Below are positions 35,460 through 44,238 of a DNA stretch of 64,000 nucleotides, piece after piece. Numbering within the stretch: the stretch's first letter is position 1; each line of letters opens with the position of its first letter. Source of the stretch: an uncultured Bacilli bacterium. Its GTDB lineage: Bacteria; Bacillota_I; Bacilli_A; RF39; UBA660. The DNA is taken from assembly GCA_934162125.1 (NCBI GenBank), contig CAKPHU010000007.1, forward strand, positions 1 through 64,000, in the 5' to 3' direction. A program made the translations under genes and the position numbers. The notes beneath the pieces are model-generated. The model made no database searches, had not been told where the DNA came from, and was given only the letters and a program-made list of their open reading frames with translations.

Positions 35460-35695
35460 GTTATGAAAGCTATGAGTTAGATTAGTAAATATCAATTTAA
35501 ATTTTAAGAGAGCAGCAGCTTGGTGGAATGTTGTAATTTATGGATATTGAATGGACTAATGAGTGCTATTTTGAAATTAGTAGGAATGGCCGGGGATTCT
35601 TCCCGTTATAAGTTGAACGTATATGGTGGTATATGTCTATTATTAGGTGGCGCAAGATTCTTGTCCTATTATTAGGAGAGGAATCTTTTATTTTT
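35460..35695 (+). promoter_or_regulatory. T-box riboswitch for tryptophan, upstream of trpS
   Basis: Stem I pairs ATTAGT with ACTAAT and ATATC with GATAT around an internal loop TGAATGG; its TGG (35552-35554) is the Trp specifier. The antiterminator segment AGGTGGCGC (TGGC at 35648-35651) fits the GCCA end expected of tRNA-Trp. The terminator stem is AAGATTC (35654-35660) with GAATCTT (35681-35687) and a T run to 35695. Confidence 0.88.
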
Positions 35696-35706
35696 GGAGG
35701 TTAATT

Positions 35707-35742
35707 ATGAATTTTACTAAACGATGGTGGATTTTTAAATAA
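35707..35742 (+). CDS. Trp-Trp leader peptide (11 residues) between T-box and trpS
   Basis: ATG at 35707 with a perfect GGAGG six bases upstream opens an 11-codon frame, MNFTKRWWIFK, ending at TAA. Two adjacent TGG codons in a tiny, well-initiated ORF placed after the T-box terminator and before trpS suggest a second, translational tryptophan sensor, similar in idea to the leader peptide that follows the T-box of the B. subtilis at operon. Function is inferred. Confidence 0.6.
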   Translation: MNFTKRWWIFK

Positions 35743-35784
35743 GAATATAAATTGATAATAAATAATTTAATGAGGAGTGATATG

Positions 35785-36786
35785 ATGAAAACAATATTAA
35801 CTGGACTTCGTCCAACTGGAAATTTACATTTAGGACATTATTTTGGAGCATGTCAAAATTGGGTAAAAATGCAAGATGATTATGATTTTTTCTTAGAAAT
35901 TGCGGATGTTCAAGCTTTAACTGATAACTTTGATAATCCTGACAAGGTACGCATTAATGTTTATGAAATAACAAAAGACTTATTAGCGACTGGAATTGAT
36001 CCTAATAAAGTAAACTTCTTTTTACAATCTAAGATACCAGAAATTGCAGAGCTTACAGTTTTCTACTCTAACCTAGTTACAGTTGCAAGATTGCAACGTA
36101 ATCCAACTGTAAAATGTGAAATAGCTCAAAAGAAAGAATTATTTGGTAATGATGGGGAATCTATAACTTATGGATTTTTAGGTTATCCAGTTAGTCAAGC
36201 TGCGGATATTACAGCTTTCGATGGTGAGGTTGTCCCTGTTGGAGATGACCAAATACCTTTAATTGAACAATGTCGTGAAATAGTACGTAAATTTAATTCT
36301 ATTTATGGAGAAACTTTAAAAGAGCCTGTACATTATTTGAGTAAAACTACTAGAGTAAAAGGATTAGATGGCAATGAGAAAATGGGTAAAAGTTTAGGAA
36401 ATGCTATCTACTTAGTTGATGATGATGAAACAATCAAAACAAAAATAATGGCTGCTATTACTGATCCAAATAAAATAAGAAAAGATGATCCAGCAAATCC
36501 TGATGTTTGTATGGTTTACTATTATCATAAATTGGTTAATAAAGAAGAAAATGTAGAAAAAGTATGTAAGGAATGTAAAGCTGGCGAAAGAGGTTGCGTT
36601 CAATGCAAAAAAGAACTAATTGAAGCAATGAAAGAATTTCTTAAACCTATTAAAGAAAGAAGAAAGTATTATGAAGACCATCCAGAAGAAGTTGATAAAA
36701 TACTTAATGAGGGAACAGAAAAAGCCAGGGCTAAAGCTAAGGAACAAATGAAAAAAGTTAGACATGCAATGAAAATAGACTACTAA
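35785..36786 (+). CDS. trpS: Tryptophanyl-tRNA synthetase
   Basis: 333 residues, class Ic. HIGH motif as LHLGHYFGA near the N-terminus in the TGLRPTGNLHLGHYFG segment, KMSKS as EKMGKSLGN (about residue 202), and the usual GFLGYPVSQAADI and VPVGDDQ segments. ATG 35785 is chosen because it lies seven bases after GAGGAG; ATG 35782 is possible, and the TTG at 35752 has no site. The region between about 270 and 300 contains a Cys cluster (CKECKAGERGCVQCKK). Controlled by a T-box and probably by the leader peptide. Confidence 0.97.
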   Translation: MKTILTGLRPTGNLHLGHYFGACQNWVKMQDDYDFFLEIADVQALTDNFDNPDKVRINVYEITKDLLATGIDPNKVNFFLQSKIPEIAELTVFYSNLVTVARLQRNPTVKCEIAQKKELFGNDGESITYGFLGYPVSQAADITAFDGEVVPVGDDQIPLIEQCREIVRKFNSIYGETLKEPVHYLSKTTRVKGLDGNEKMGKSLGNAIYLVDDDETIKTKIMAAITDPNKIRKDDPANPDVCMVYYYHKLVNKEENVEKVCKECKAGERGCVQCKKELIEAMKEFLKPIKERRKYYEDHPEEVDKILNEGTEKARAKAKEQMKKVRHAMKIDY

Positions 36787-36803
36787 AATGTAGTCTGTTT
36801 TTT
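36774..36803 (+). terminator. Terminator of trpS
   Basis: AGACTAC/GTAGTCT stem with T run. It overlaps both the trpS stop region and the end of the convergent yjbA-like gene. Confidence 0.8.
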
Positions 36804-37433
36804 TGTGTTGGAAATTTTTACTATTTCGTATAAGTCATCATATTTTGATGAGTACTCTTTTGATAAGAGATTTATAATTTTCTGATATCTTTTAGCATAA
36901 GAAAAGTTATCAGTGAACAGTTCTTCATAGAGAAAATTAAATTTGGCATAATCTTTCTTCTCATTTAAAAGTTGAAATTCTTTTAATAAGTAATCTCTTT
37001 TAAATATTTCATCTCTTGTTAAAAACAAAGTTGAGGCCTCTTCATTAATTACTTCATAATCTACATTAGTTTGAGTAAGAAGTTTGGATTCATCGATAAC
37101 CTCCTCTTCTTCATCCAAAAGAAGTGAACTTTTACGAATTGAGATTCCAGTATTGTCAAATTCTAAGGCAACTGCCCTATTTAAATCAGTAAATAAAGTT
37201 GCATACTTTAAATCACGATGATTGTAAATACTAGTTGAATCTTTTATTTCTTGAAGAAAAGAGTTTGACACTTTAATTTTAGAACTTAAGAGAGATGTCA
37301 TCATTTTAGTTGGTATTCGAATAATTGGTATTTTTTTTACATGGTCAATACTGTCTTTTTCTTGCCATTCATAAAATTCAATTAATGTGTTGGTTGGGAA
37401 AAAATTTAATAATACATCATAAATATAATTCAT
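36783..37433 (-). CDS. YjbA-like protein (DUF3603/UPF0736)
   Basis: 216 residues, no membrane helix. The pattern VLLNFFPTNTLIEFYEWQEKD, then KKIPIIRIPT, and DLNRAVALEFDNTGISI in the middle fits the YjbA family, of unknown function, which neighbours trpS in B. subtilis. Here it is convergent with trpS and the two 3' ends overlap by four bases. The acidic insert LLDEEEEVIDESKLL precedes a helical C-terminal half. It overlaps the upstream small membrane gene by four bases. Confidence 0.78.
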   Translation of the reverse strand: MNYIYDVLLNFFPTNTLIEFYEWQEKDSIDHVKKIPIIRIPTKMMTSLLSSKIKVSNSFLQEIKDSTSIYNHRDLKYATLFTDLNRAVALEFDNTGISIRKSSLLLDEEEEVIDESKLLTQTNVDYEVINEEASTLFLTRDEIFKRDYLLKEFQLLNEKKDYAKFNFLYEELFTDNFSYAKRYQKIINLLSKEYSSKYDDLYEIVKISNTKKQTTF

Positions 37434-37639
37434 TTTTTAGGCTCCTTTTTACGATAGATAAGTAAACTACATATTAAAAGAGAAATTATAACCATATAAG
37501 GATAAGGTTTAGAGAATAGAAATAATAAGTAGTCAGTAATAGTATAGCCAAAAGATAAGAGATTAATGTATAAAATAAAATATGTTAAATTATAAATTAA
37601 CACTAAGTAAAAGAAAATGAAAAATAATATTTTTGTCAT
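37430..37639 (-). CDS. Small two-helix membrane protein, unknown
   Basis: 69 residues, mostly hydrophobic: helices at about residues 3-29 and 46-62 with a basic C-terminus (YRKKEPKK) that should face the cytosol. Overlaps the start of the yjbA-like gene (ATGA type), so both are likely translated together. The ribosome site is weak. Not recognised. Confidence 0.5.
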   Translation of the reverse strand: MTKILFFIFFYLVLIYNLTYFILYINLLSFGYTITDYLLFLFSKPYPYMVIISLLICSLLIYRKKEPKK

Positions 37640-37662
37640 ACTAAAATATATACGAAGAGCAT

Positions 37663-37685
37663 AAAAAAAAGACTAAGAATTAGTT
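37663..37685 (-). terminator. Terminator after rmuC
   Basis: ACTAA/TTAGT short stem followed by eight T on the minus strand; it overlaps the rmuC stop. Weak stem. Confidence 0.5.
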
Positions 37686-38774
37686 TAAAAATTCTTCATC
37701 TTTTTCTTCTTTGGGGCTAGCAAGTTTTGCGACTTCTACTTTGTTGATTGTTTCAAATTTCTTAGTAATCTTATCAGTTGTGATAGAGACATTTTCTACA
37801 TCTTTATTAACTGCTTGAATACTGCGTGATAGTTTGTCCCATCTTTCCTTGTAGCGAGCAAACTCTAAACTTAATTTGTTTAGTTCCTCATGAATTATAG
37901 AGGCATATTTATCACGTTCAAGATTTTTAATAATCATTTCAATAACAGTTAAAGTTGAGATTAAAGTTGTTGGACTAGTAATCCAGACTCTTTTCTTGTA
38001 GGCATAATCAATAATATCTTGATGATAAGCATTTACTTCAGCAAAGATGGCTTCGGCTGGTAAGAAAAGAATAGCTTGATCTGTTGTTTCGCCTGGTATT
38101 ATGTATTTACTACTAATGGCGTCAATATGTTTTTTCATATCTTGTTTAAATAGTTTTTCATAATTATCACGATCTCTTTGAGGTAAGTTTTTATCAACCA
38201 TCATTTGATAGTGTTCAAGTGGGAACTTAGAATCGATAGCAATTGTACCTAAAGGTTCTGGAGCAAAAACAACAGAGTCGGCAATTACTCCTGTACTAAG
38301 AGTATATTGTAGACGGAAAATCTGATCATTTTTCTCACCAAAAACACTAGTTAAAATATGTTTTAGATTTACTTCACCAAAAATACCACGAGTTTTTTTA
38401 TCTGTTAAGATACTTTGAAGACTAACTATGTCAGTGGATAATGTTTCAATTTTCTTTTGAGCCTCATCAATTTTAGAAAGTCTTTCTACAACATTCATAA
38501 ATGTTTTATTAGTTTTTTCAAAATTTTGGTCTAGTCGTTCATTGACCTTTTCGTTGATTGCAAGAAGACGTTTTTCTAGTTGTTCATTTAGAACTGAGAA
38601 GTCTTTATTCATAGAGCGACTTAAATCATTTTTGAAATCTCCCATTTCTTTAGTTAAAGATAGTTCTAGGCGTCCTAGACGTTCCGTTATATTACTTTCG
38701 TTGATATTTTTTGAAAGTGATATAACAGAGATAATTAAAAGTATAATAAGTAATGCAATTATAATATATTCCAT
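37680..38774 (-). CDS. rmuC: RmuC family protein
   Basis: 364 residues: one N-terminal membrane helix (residues 3-20), a long coiled coil (about residues 25-125), then the RmuC core (RGIFGEVNLKHIL, VIADSVVFAPEPLGTIAIDSKFPLEHY, FLPAEAIFAEV, RVWITSPTTLISTLTVI). The core is related to PD-(D/E)xK nucleases and limits DNA inversions in E. coli. RBS AGGAGG. Nine bp after the VTT gene, so likely one operon with it. Confidence 0.93.
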   Translation of the reverse strand: MEYIIIALLIILLIISVISLSKNINESNITERLGRLELSLTKEMGDFKNDLSRSMNKDFSVLNEQLEKRLLAINEKVNERLDQNFEKTNKTFMNVVERLSKIDEAQKKIETLSTDIVSLQSILTDKKTRGIFGEVNLKHILTSVFGEKNDQIFRLQYTLSTGVIADSVVFAPEPLGTIAIDSKFPLEHYQMMVDKNLPQRDRDNYEKLFKQDMKKHIDAISSKYIIPGETTDQAILFLPAEAIFAEVNAYHQDIIDYAYKKRVWITSPTTLISTLTVIEMIIKNLERDKYASIIHEELNKLSLEFARYKERWDKLSRSIQAVNKDVENVSITTDKITKKFETINKVEVAKLASPKEEKDEEFLN

Positions 38775-38782
38775 GTTTCCTC

Positions 38783-39361
38783 CTAATCTAAATTAGCATT
38801 TTTACTAATTATTTTTGATATTATATAAGCAATTGTAATCATAATACTTAGAACTATTAGTACTTTAATATCAGTTAGACTTTCTATTAAACTTTTACCA
38901 ATATAGCTCCAGAAAATAGTCATAAATATTTTACCTATTATGATTGCGAAAACAAATTTCTTTTGATTGTATTTGGTTAGACCAGCTAGGATATTCATAA
39001 GGTAAGCTGGTGTAAAAGGAAGAGTCATCAAAATAGTTAGGTTTGGTAAAGATAATGTTTGAAATTTTTTGATACCTTTATCAATTTTCTTTTGAAAACG
39101 CTTCGTAAATATTTTATTGGATATTTTGTCTGAGAGATGATAAAAAATTTTATAAGATATATAACAACCTAGTAGTGTAGAAAAATAAGAAAGACACATT
39201 CCTGGTAAGAGACCATAAGCAGTGGTATTTAAAGCAATCATGGCTCCTAAAGGAATTATAGGGAGAATCGATAAAAATATAGTTAAAAAACAACTTATTA
39301 ATGGTCCTCCATCAGCTACTAGTTTGGTTAAAAATTCTAAGATGTCTGAGAGGCTTTGCAT
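38783..39361 (-). CDS. VTT/TVP38-family (DedA-like) membrane protein
   Basis: 192 residues with four or five membrane helices. The VTT domain motif is seen as FLSILPIIPLGAMIALN, YGLLPGMCLSYFSTLLGCYISY and the LPFTPAYLMNILAGLTKY loop. The TVP38/DedA superfamily acts in lipid or undecaprenyl-phosphate flipping. The last residues are Lys/Asn rich and cytosolic. Start ATG has GAAGGTGAT. Confidence 0.85.
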   Translation of the reverse strand: MQSLSDILEFLTKLVADGGPLISCFLTIFLSILPIIPLGAMIALNTTAYGLLPGMCLSYFSTLLGCYISYKIFYHLSDKISNKIFTKRFQKKIDKGIKKFQTLSLPNLTILMTLPFTPAYLMNILAGLTKYNQKKFVFAIIIGKIFMTIFWSYIGKSLIESLTDIKVLIVLSIMITIAYIISKIISKNANLD

Positions 39362-39400
39362 ATTATCACCTTCTTTATAATTATAGTATAAATTGTCTTA

Positions 39401-39430
39401 AAAAAAAAGCTCTTAGTTGTTAGAGCTTTT
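39401..39430 (-). terminator. Terminator of the rhodanese gene
   Basis: AAAGCTCT/AGAGCTTT stem with a nine-base T run on the minus strand; overlaps the 3' end of the gene. Confidence 0.85.
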
Positions 39431-39706
39431 ATAACCAGTGTAACCGGTGTCAATACTAATTGTTTGGTATCCATAACTATTTAGTCTGTTAGAAATGAAT
39501 TTACTAGTTGAACCATATTCGCAGTACAGATAATATGTTTCTTTCTTAGATAAATACTTTTCAGGTGTTAGAAGTAAATAATTATATGGTATGTTGATAG
39601 AATTTTTAATGTTACCATTTCTATATAAATAGTTACTTCTTAAATCGATAATATTTAATTGTTCCTTAGCCTGCTTAGCTAAGAAGTCAGTCATAGAAAT
39701 AGTCAT
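39413..39706 (-). CDS. Rhodanese-domain sulfurtransferase
   Basis: 97 residues, one rhodanese domain: NIIDLRSNYLYRNGNIKNSINIPY (CH2A), then the active-site loop YLYCEYGSTSKFI with catalytic Cys, and GYQTISIDTGYTGY at the end. It moves sulfane sulfur in the cytosol. RBS TAGGGGTG. Last gene before the Tad/T4SS locus, with terminators on both sides. Confidence 0.9.
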   Translation of the reverse strand: MTISMTDFLAKQAKEQLNIIDLRSNYLYRNGNIKNSINIPYNYLLLTPEKYLSKKETYYLYCEYGSTSKFISNRLNSYGYQTISIDTGYTGYKSSNN

Positions 39707-39732
39707 TTTTTCACCCCTACTATATTAGATGA

Positions 39733-39763
39733 AAAAAAAGAATCTATAGTAATTATAGACTCC
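39733..39763 (-). terminator. Terminator at the downstream end of the Tad/T4SS locus
   Basis: GAGTCTATA/TATAGATTC stem followed by a T run on the minus strand, after the last gene of the locus. Confidence 0.85.
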
Positions 39764-40983
39764 TATTTAACAAGATATGGTGTTTCTTTACTTCCATTTC
39801 CTGAAGTTATTCTAGTATTAGAACTAATTTTTATGACTGGACGAACTGACTTGTATTCACTAGTTTTACTTACTTCAATAATTCCTCTTTCAGAAATTGA
39901 GTAACTTTCATAGTTTGTTGAACCAACTGGTGTTCCAGTCCACCAATTATATTTTGTTTTTAAATAATTGTAGTTTTGGCATTGTTTATTTTCACTTGTT
40001 TTACATGCTGGATCTGTACTAGCATTAATGTAGTCTGATAATTGTAGTAATCCTAAGTAATATTCTTCTCCTTTAGTAGCACACTCAACAGTACCATTAT
40101 TTTGTTCAGTTTTAACTTTTCTAGCACCTACGCATGGAGTATATTTTAGTAACTTAGTCTTATCATTTTCTGATAAGAAGATGACACCTTTATCAGTAGT
40201 ACTATATATTTCTATTAATTTTTCTCTTATTCTACTAGTAGAATAATTATTCATTCCAACATTATATTTTAAAGTTTCGTTATAACGATCATCCCAAGCA
40301 GAACCATAACCAGCTTTATCATCTTTAATTAAAACTATGTTATTTGAAGAATCTACTTTTACGATACGCCATAGAGATTTTTCCATTTGAACATAATTAT
40401 TTACTTGTTCTCCACGGAATACTAATTCGTTATTCATACTGTATAGTCCATAACCTGTTGTGGTTGGGATACTATCAGTTGTGATGGCAGAACCTAGTGT
40501 TTGACTACTATAATTTTCTCCACAATTTAAGTATGGTGTGTAAGCGTAATCTGCACCAGATTTAGTTACTTGAACTTTACCGGAACAAACAACACCTTTA
40601 CCAGTATATTTTGATAGGTCTTTCATTTTTCCTGTTGCGGCTAAAGTTCCTGCTTCTATTTCTACTATTTGATTTTCATCAGCAGGTAGGCTACTTGGAT
40701 TTTCAGTAAAGTATGATTTAGCTGCATTTGTCATAATAGTTTCAATATCTTCATAAGAATAATTCTTTTGACTAAATAATGACACTATCCATAATAACAG
40801 TAGTAAAGCAATAATACCACCAATTACGATACCACCTACTTTTATTAAAAAGCTTTTCATATCGTTTTTGGCATTATTTGAAGATCCTGACTTTGAAGAA
40901 CTATCATCATCTTCTTCATAATCATCAATTATTAAATCATCATTTTCTTTTTTTTCATCTTTGAAACCAAAACTAGTACTCAT
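39763..40983 (-). CDS. Membrane-anchored extracellular protein, paralogue of the locus-opening protein at 62234
   Basis: 406 residues: acidic/Ser-rich cytosolic start (residues 1-45), one membrane helix (about 48-70), then a helix IETIMTNAAKSYFTENPSSLP resembling the stem of pilin-like proteins, followed by a secreted domain. This has LWRIVKVDSSNNIVLIKDD and ends with ITSGNGSKETPYLVK. The same order (helix, xWRI, final SGDG-x-x-x-x-PY) occurs in the gene at 62234. Paired Cys suggest disulfides. It lies 17 bp after virD4 and ends at a terminator. Possibly a minor surface subunit or ligand-binding tip; the family is not recognised with certainty. Confidence 0.75.
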   Translation of the reverse strand: MSTSFGFKDEKKENDDLIIDDYEEDDDSSSKSGSSNNAKNDMKSFLIKVGGIVIGGIIALLLLLWIVSLFSQKNYSYEDIETIMTNAAKSYFTENPSSLPADENQIVEIEAGTLAATGKMKDLSKYTGKGVVCSGKVQVTKSGADYAYTPYLNCGENYSSQTLGSAITTDSIPTTTGYGLYSMNNELVFRGEQVNNYVQMEKSLWRIVKVDSSNNIVLIKDDKAGYGSAWDDRYNETLKYNVGMNNYSTSRIREKLIEIYSTTDKGVIFLSENDKTKLLKYTPCVGARKVKTEQNNGTVECATKGEEYYLGLLQLSDYINASTDPACKTSENKQCQNYNYLKTKYNWWTGTPVGSTNYESYSISERGIIEVSKTSEYKSVRPVIKISSNTRITSGNGSKETPYLVK

Positions 40984-41000
40984 ATCTTATTTTCCTCCTT

Positions 41001-43400
41001 TTAATTATCGAAAAAGTCATCAAAGAACTCATCATCGTCATCGTCTGGAATATTAATTGCAGGAGCTGTAGTTGGAAAACTTTGTGGTTCTTTGGCAATT
41101 TCCGGTATAGCATTGTCATTTGTGTTTAGAGTGTTATTAGTTATTTCTTTGTTATCTAACACTTCTATTTTATTGCTGGCAATATCTAGAGCATCTGTTT
41201 TAGAACTGTTCAAGTCAACAACAGGAGTTTCAGCAATTTTTGCCTTAGCTGCCTCTGTCTCTTTTTCACGACGTTCTTCCTCTTCTAACTCAGCTATTTT
41301 AGCATCGATCTTTTTAACTAGTTCATCAACATCAAAACCAAAATCATCATCTTGATTATAATTTGGATTAGGTTCTTTTATTGATTCTGGAGCTTTTTTA
41401 GGAAGACTACTAAAATCTTCGATAGGTTCAAAAGATCTAACTGGCTCTTTAGGTAAATTATTATTAAATGGTACTTCTTTTACCTCTTTATTTATGTTAG
41501 CATAACTTGATTTTAAAGGATTTTCTTCCGGTTCAGAATAATTATTAGGGGCAAAAGTAGACATTCCTCTACCTATTGGACGACGTTCATTAGTAGTTTC
41601 ACTTAATTGGAAGTCTTTAACCTTCTCTTCTGGTTGGAATGGACCACCTAATGGTGCTGTGTCATCACCTGCTGAATTCATCATTTCTAATAATTTCTTC
41701 TTTTTTTGATCTTTTACAAACTTTTTAATATCAAAAGTATGAACTTCATGTTTTGGTCTTTGTGGATATTTAGCAAGTGGATATTTTCTACCCCAGTCTA
41801 TTTTGAAGTTTGGTGTTAATTTTGTTTTAAATGGTTGTTTACGCATACGAAGAATAATTGTTTCAAACTGTTTCATACGTTGTAAATCAGAAACTGTTAC
41901 TAATGGAGTTGAAGCTGTTTTATCATCTTTTTTAGATTTTACTTCACCACACATCTTAGATATTTCTTCTAGGGCTTTAAGTTCTGTTGTAATTAAGTAA
42001 ACAATATTTCCACAGTTACCACGAATTGTTTCGGCATCATCTTTACCATATACTGAATCTAGTTGGGCAAAGTTTTGAATAATCATAGTAAATCTAACTC
42101 TTCTAGAACGAGCTGCAGTAATCATAGTTGTTACATCTTTTAGAGGAGGCATGTTGGCAAACTCATCAAGAATAAAGTTAGTTCTAACTGGTAATTTTCC
42201 ACCATGTTTTTGAGCTGTTGAAATTAAAGTTTCATAAATTTGTTTTAATAAAATAGTTACTAAAGAGTGATATGTTTTCTTTTCATCTTGAATAACAATA
42301 AATACAGCAGTTGGTTTTTCACCAATACTTTCTAGATCTACACTACTGTAAGATAACATTTCACTTAAATTATCACGAGAGGCAAATAGTTTTACCTTTT
42401 GTTTAAATACAGATAAGATACTACCCTTTGTTTCTGTTGGAGCCATTATAGTACTTGAAGCATTGATAGCAGCAGCACTTGCAGGATCTTTCGCATCAAA
42501 ATACTCTTTTATATAAGTTGATCCACCAAATTTTTCTTCACCAACAGTTGTTGCTAAGGAAATACTGTTGATATTGATTTCATCTGGTTTTGCATCTTCA
42601 AAAAGGCCTAAGGCAATACCTGAGAAATAATCTGCTGATGTTTTTTCCCAGAAAGGGTCAGCATTTTTATTGCTTTCATCATACAAGATATTTAGGGCTA
42701 AGTCATCTAATAACTCAATGGCTTTATCATGATTACCGTTCTTCCACATTTTATAAGGTAATGTCATTGGATTCCAAGCATTACCATTTTGAGGATCACG
42801 GAAGTTTAATAATAATATTTGATAACCACGGTCTCTTAACATTAAGCTTGTTTTTTCATATATCTCACCTTTTGGGTCAGTAATAATTATTGATTCACGG
42901 GCTTTTGCTAAACTATGAACTTGTGGTAAAACGAAACCTTCAGTTTTACCTGAACCAGTAGCACCAATTATTAAGGAATGGTACTCACCATTATCTACCC
43001 ACATCTCATTTTCTTTTAAAATTAGAGGAAGACCAGCCGCTTTGGCATTACGTTGATGAATATCTACACGTTCTAGTTCTTCTTGAATTTCTTTTTCTTT
43101 TGCCCAACGAGAGTAACCTTTGTCTTTCTTCTCAGTAGTTATACCGATACCTTTTTCACGTTCAAAGAAATAAGAACTAACACTTAAGAATAGACCTCCT
43201 AATAATAATATATAAAGTAATATTGTTGGTCCTATGTAGCGTGGTGAAAAAGCAGGAAATGGATTTATTCCTGATAGATGTCCTTCTGAAGCAAAGGTAC
43301 CTAAATTTACTACGGCGATGGCTACAAAATATAGTAAGACAGCCGCAAAAATTCCAAACATCATCCAATCATGTTTGTCTGCTCTGAATTTGAATTTCAT
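41001..43400 (-). CDS. virD4: VirD4/TraG-type coupling ATPase of a type IV secretion system
   Basis: 799 residues: two N-terminal membrane helices (about 13-33 and 55-78), then the VirD4 ATPase with Walker A GATGSGKTEGFV (about residue 146), ITDPKGEIYEK, Walker B NFILDEFANMPPL, and MIIQNFAQLDSVYG. Residues from about 560 on are a disordered Pro/Glu/Lys-rich tail ending in an acidic DDDDDEFFDDFFDN. Coupling proteins bring substrates to the channel. The long acidic tail may be a substrate docking region (inference). No relaxase gene is nearby. RBS GAAAGGAAG. Confidence 0.93.
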   Translation of the reverse strand: MKFKFRADKHDWMMFGIFAAVLLYFVAIAVVNLGTFASEGHLSGINPFPAFSPRYIGPTILLYILLLGGLFLSVSSYFFEREKGIGITTEKKDKGYSRWAKEKEIQEELERVDIHQRNAKAAGLPLILKENEMWVDNGEYHSLIIGATGSGKTEGFVLPQVHSLAKARESIIITDPKGEIYEKTSLMLRDRGYQILLLNFRDPQNGNAWNPMTLPYKMWKNGNHDKAIELLDDLALNILYDESNKNADPFWEKTSADYFSGIALGLFEDAKPDEININSISLATTVGEEKFGGSTYIKEYFDAKDPASAAAINASSTIMAPTETKGSILSVFKQKVKLFASRDNLSEMLSYSSVDLESIGEKPTAVFIVIQDEKKTYHSLVTILLKQIYETLISTAQKHGGKLPVRTNFILDEFANMPPLKDVTTMITAARSRRVRFTMIIQNFAQLDSVYGKDDAETIRGNCGNIVYLITTELKALEEISKMCGEVKSKKDDKTASTPLVTVSDLQRMKQFETIILRMRKQPFKTKLTPNFKIDWGRKYPLAKYPQRPKHEVHTFDIKKFVKDQKKKKLLEMMNSAGDDTAPLGGPFQPEEKVKDFQLSETTNERRPIGRGMSTFAPNNYSEPEENPLKSSYANINKEVKEVPFNNNLPKEPVRSFEPIEDFSSLPKKAPESIKEPNPNYNQDDDFGFDVDELVKKIDAKIAELEEEERREKETEAAKAKIAETPVVDLNSSKTDALDIASNKIEVLDNKEITNNTLNTNDNAIPEIAKEPQSFPTTAPAINIPDDDDDEFFDDFFDN

Positions 43401-43448
43401 GAAGATACTTCCTTTCTAGCACTTATTATATCATAACTTATTATAAAA

Positions 43449-44228
43449 TTAATTATTAATTAATATTTTAAATGAATCTTTTTCAAACTTGTATAAAGTT
43501 TCCATAGTACCATTTTCGCTATATTTGCCACATGATAATAATATTTCATACTCTTTATCACCATCGGCATCAAAAATGGCACTTATATATGGCTTACAGC
43601 CGTTAAAACCATCATTATTTTCTACACTACTGTACATTGGATAAGTTACAGAGTTCTTTTCCATGAAGACAATCGTAAATATTACATTAGGATTTGTCTC
43701 TAAAGGAAATACATTACTAAGTAAATAGAAATTTTCTATAATTCCATCACCATCATAATCTATACTTACTAAATCTTTGACTGTGTACTCTTTTTGATCT
43801 GAAGCAAGACCATTTTCAGTTAAAACTTTATTTATTTCATTATAATAAGTAATTTCTCTAGTAGTGAACTCTTTAAAATTAAGTTCATAATTAAGATTAG
43901 AAGCAATCATATTACCATCATAATTTATAGGATTTTTTTCAGAATCAAATAAGTACCATTTATTTTCACTGTTCCATAAGAAATATGTACCAAAGTAAGA
44001 ATTAGATAAATATACTTTATATTCCTGCCAAGAAAGTCCTTCTATTTCGCTGGCATAACTTATATTACGCCAATTACCATTTTCTACTTGCCAGATAGCA
44101 TTATTATCAATTATTAAAGTACCATTCTTTTTACTTTTAGCGATACTATCTCTACCATAGATAAAATAAAATATTAAGAAATATATAGCTAAAATTACGA
44201 CTAAAATTAGATATTTACCTTTTTTCAT
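43449..44228 (-). CDS. Membrane-anchored extracellular protein with Asp-rich (DxDGD) loops
   Basis: 259 residues from the ATG at 44228 (GGTGAAT before it). One membrane helix (residues 7-27), then an extracellular domain. Two Ca-binding-like loops are seen, IDYDGDGIIENF and FDADGDKEYEIL, the pattern of FG-GAP or dockerin-type repeats. Lies between the SpoIID/C39 protein and virD4, all same strand with gaps of 10 and 48 bp. Function unknown; a calcium-stabilised surface component of the machine is an inference. Confidence 0.65.
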   Translation of the reverse strand: MKKGKYLILVVILAIYFLIFYFIYGRDSIAKSKKNGTLIIDNNAIWQVENGNWRNISYASEIEGLSWQEYKVYLSNSYFGTYFLWNSENKWYLFDSEKNPINYDGNMIASNLNYELNFKEFTTREITYYNEINKVLTENGLASDQKEYTVKDLVSIDYDGDGIIENFYLLSNVFPLETNPNVIFTIVFMEKNSVTYPMYSSVENNDGFNGCKPYISAIFDADGDKEYEILLSCGKYSENGTMETLYKFEKDSFKILINN

Positions 44229-44238
44229 ATTCACCATC

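Noticed and set aside
41092..41355. Plus-strand ORFs inside virD4 and other locus genes
   Set aside because: Antisense shadows without ribosome sites; the minus-strand frames have clear domain motifs.
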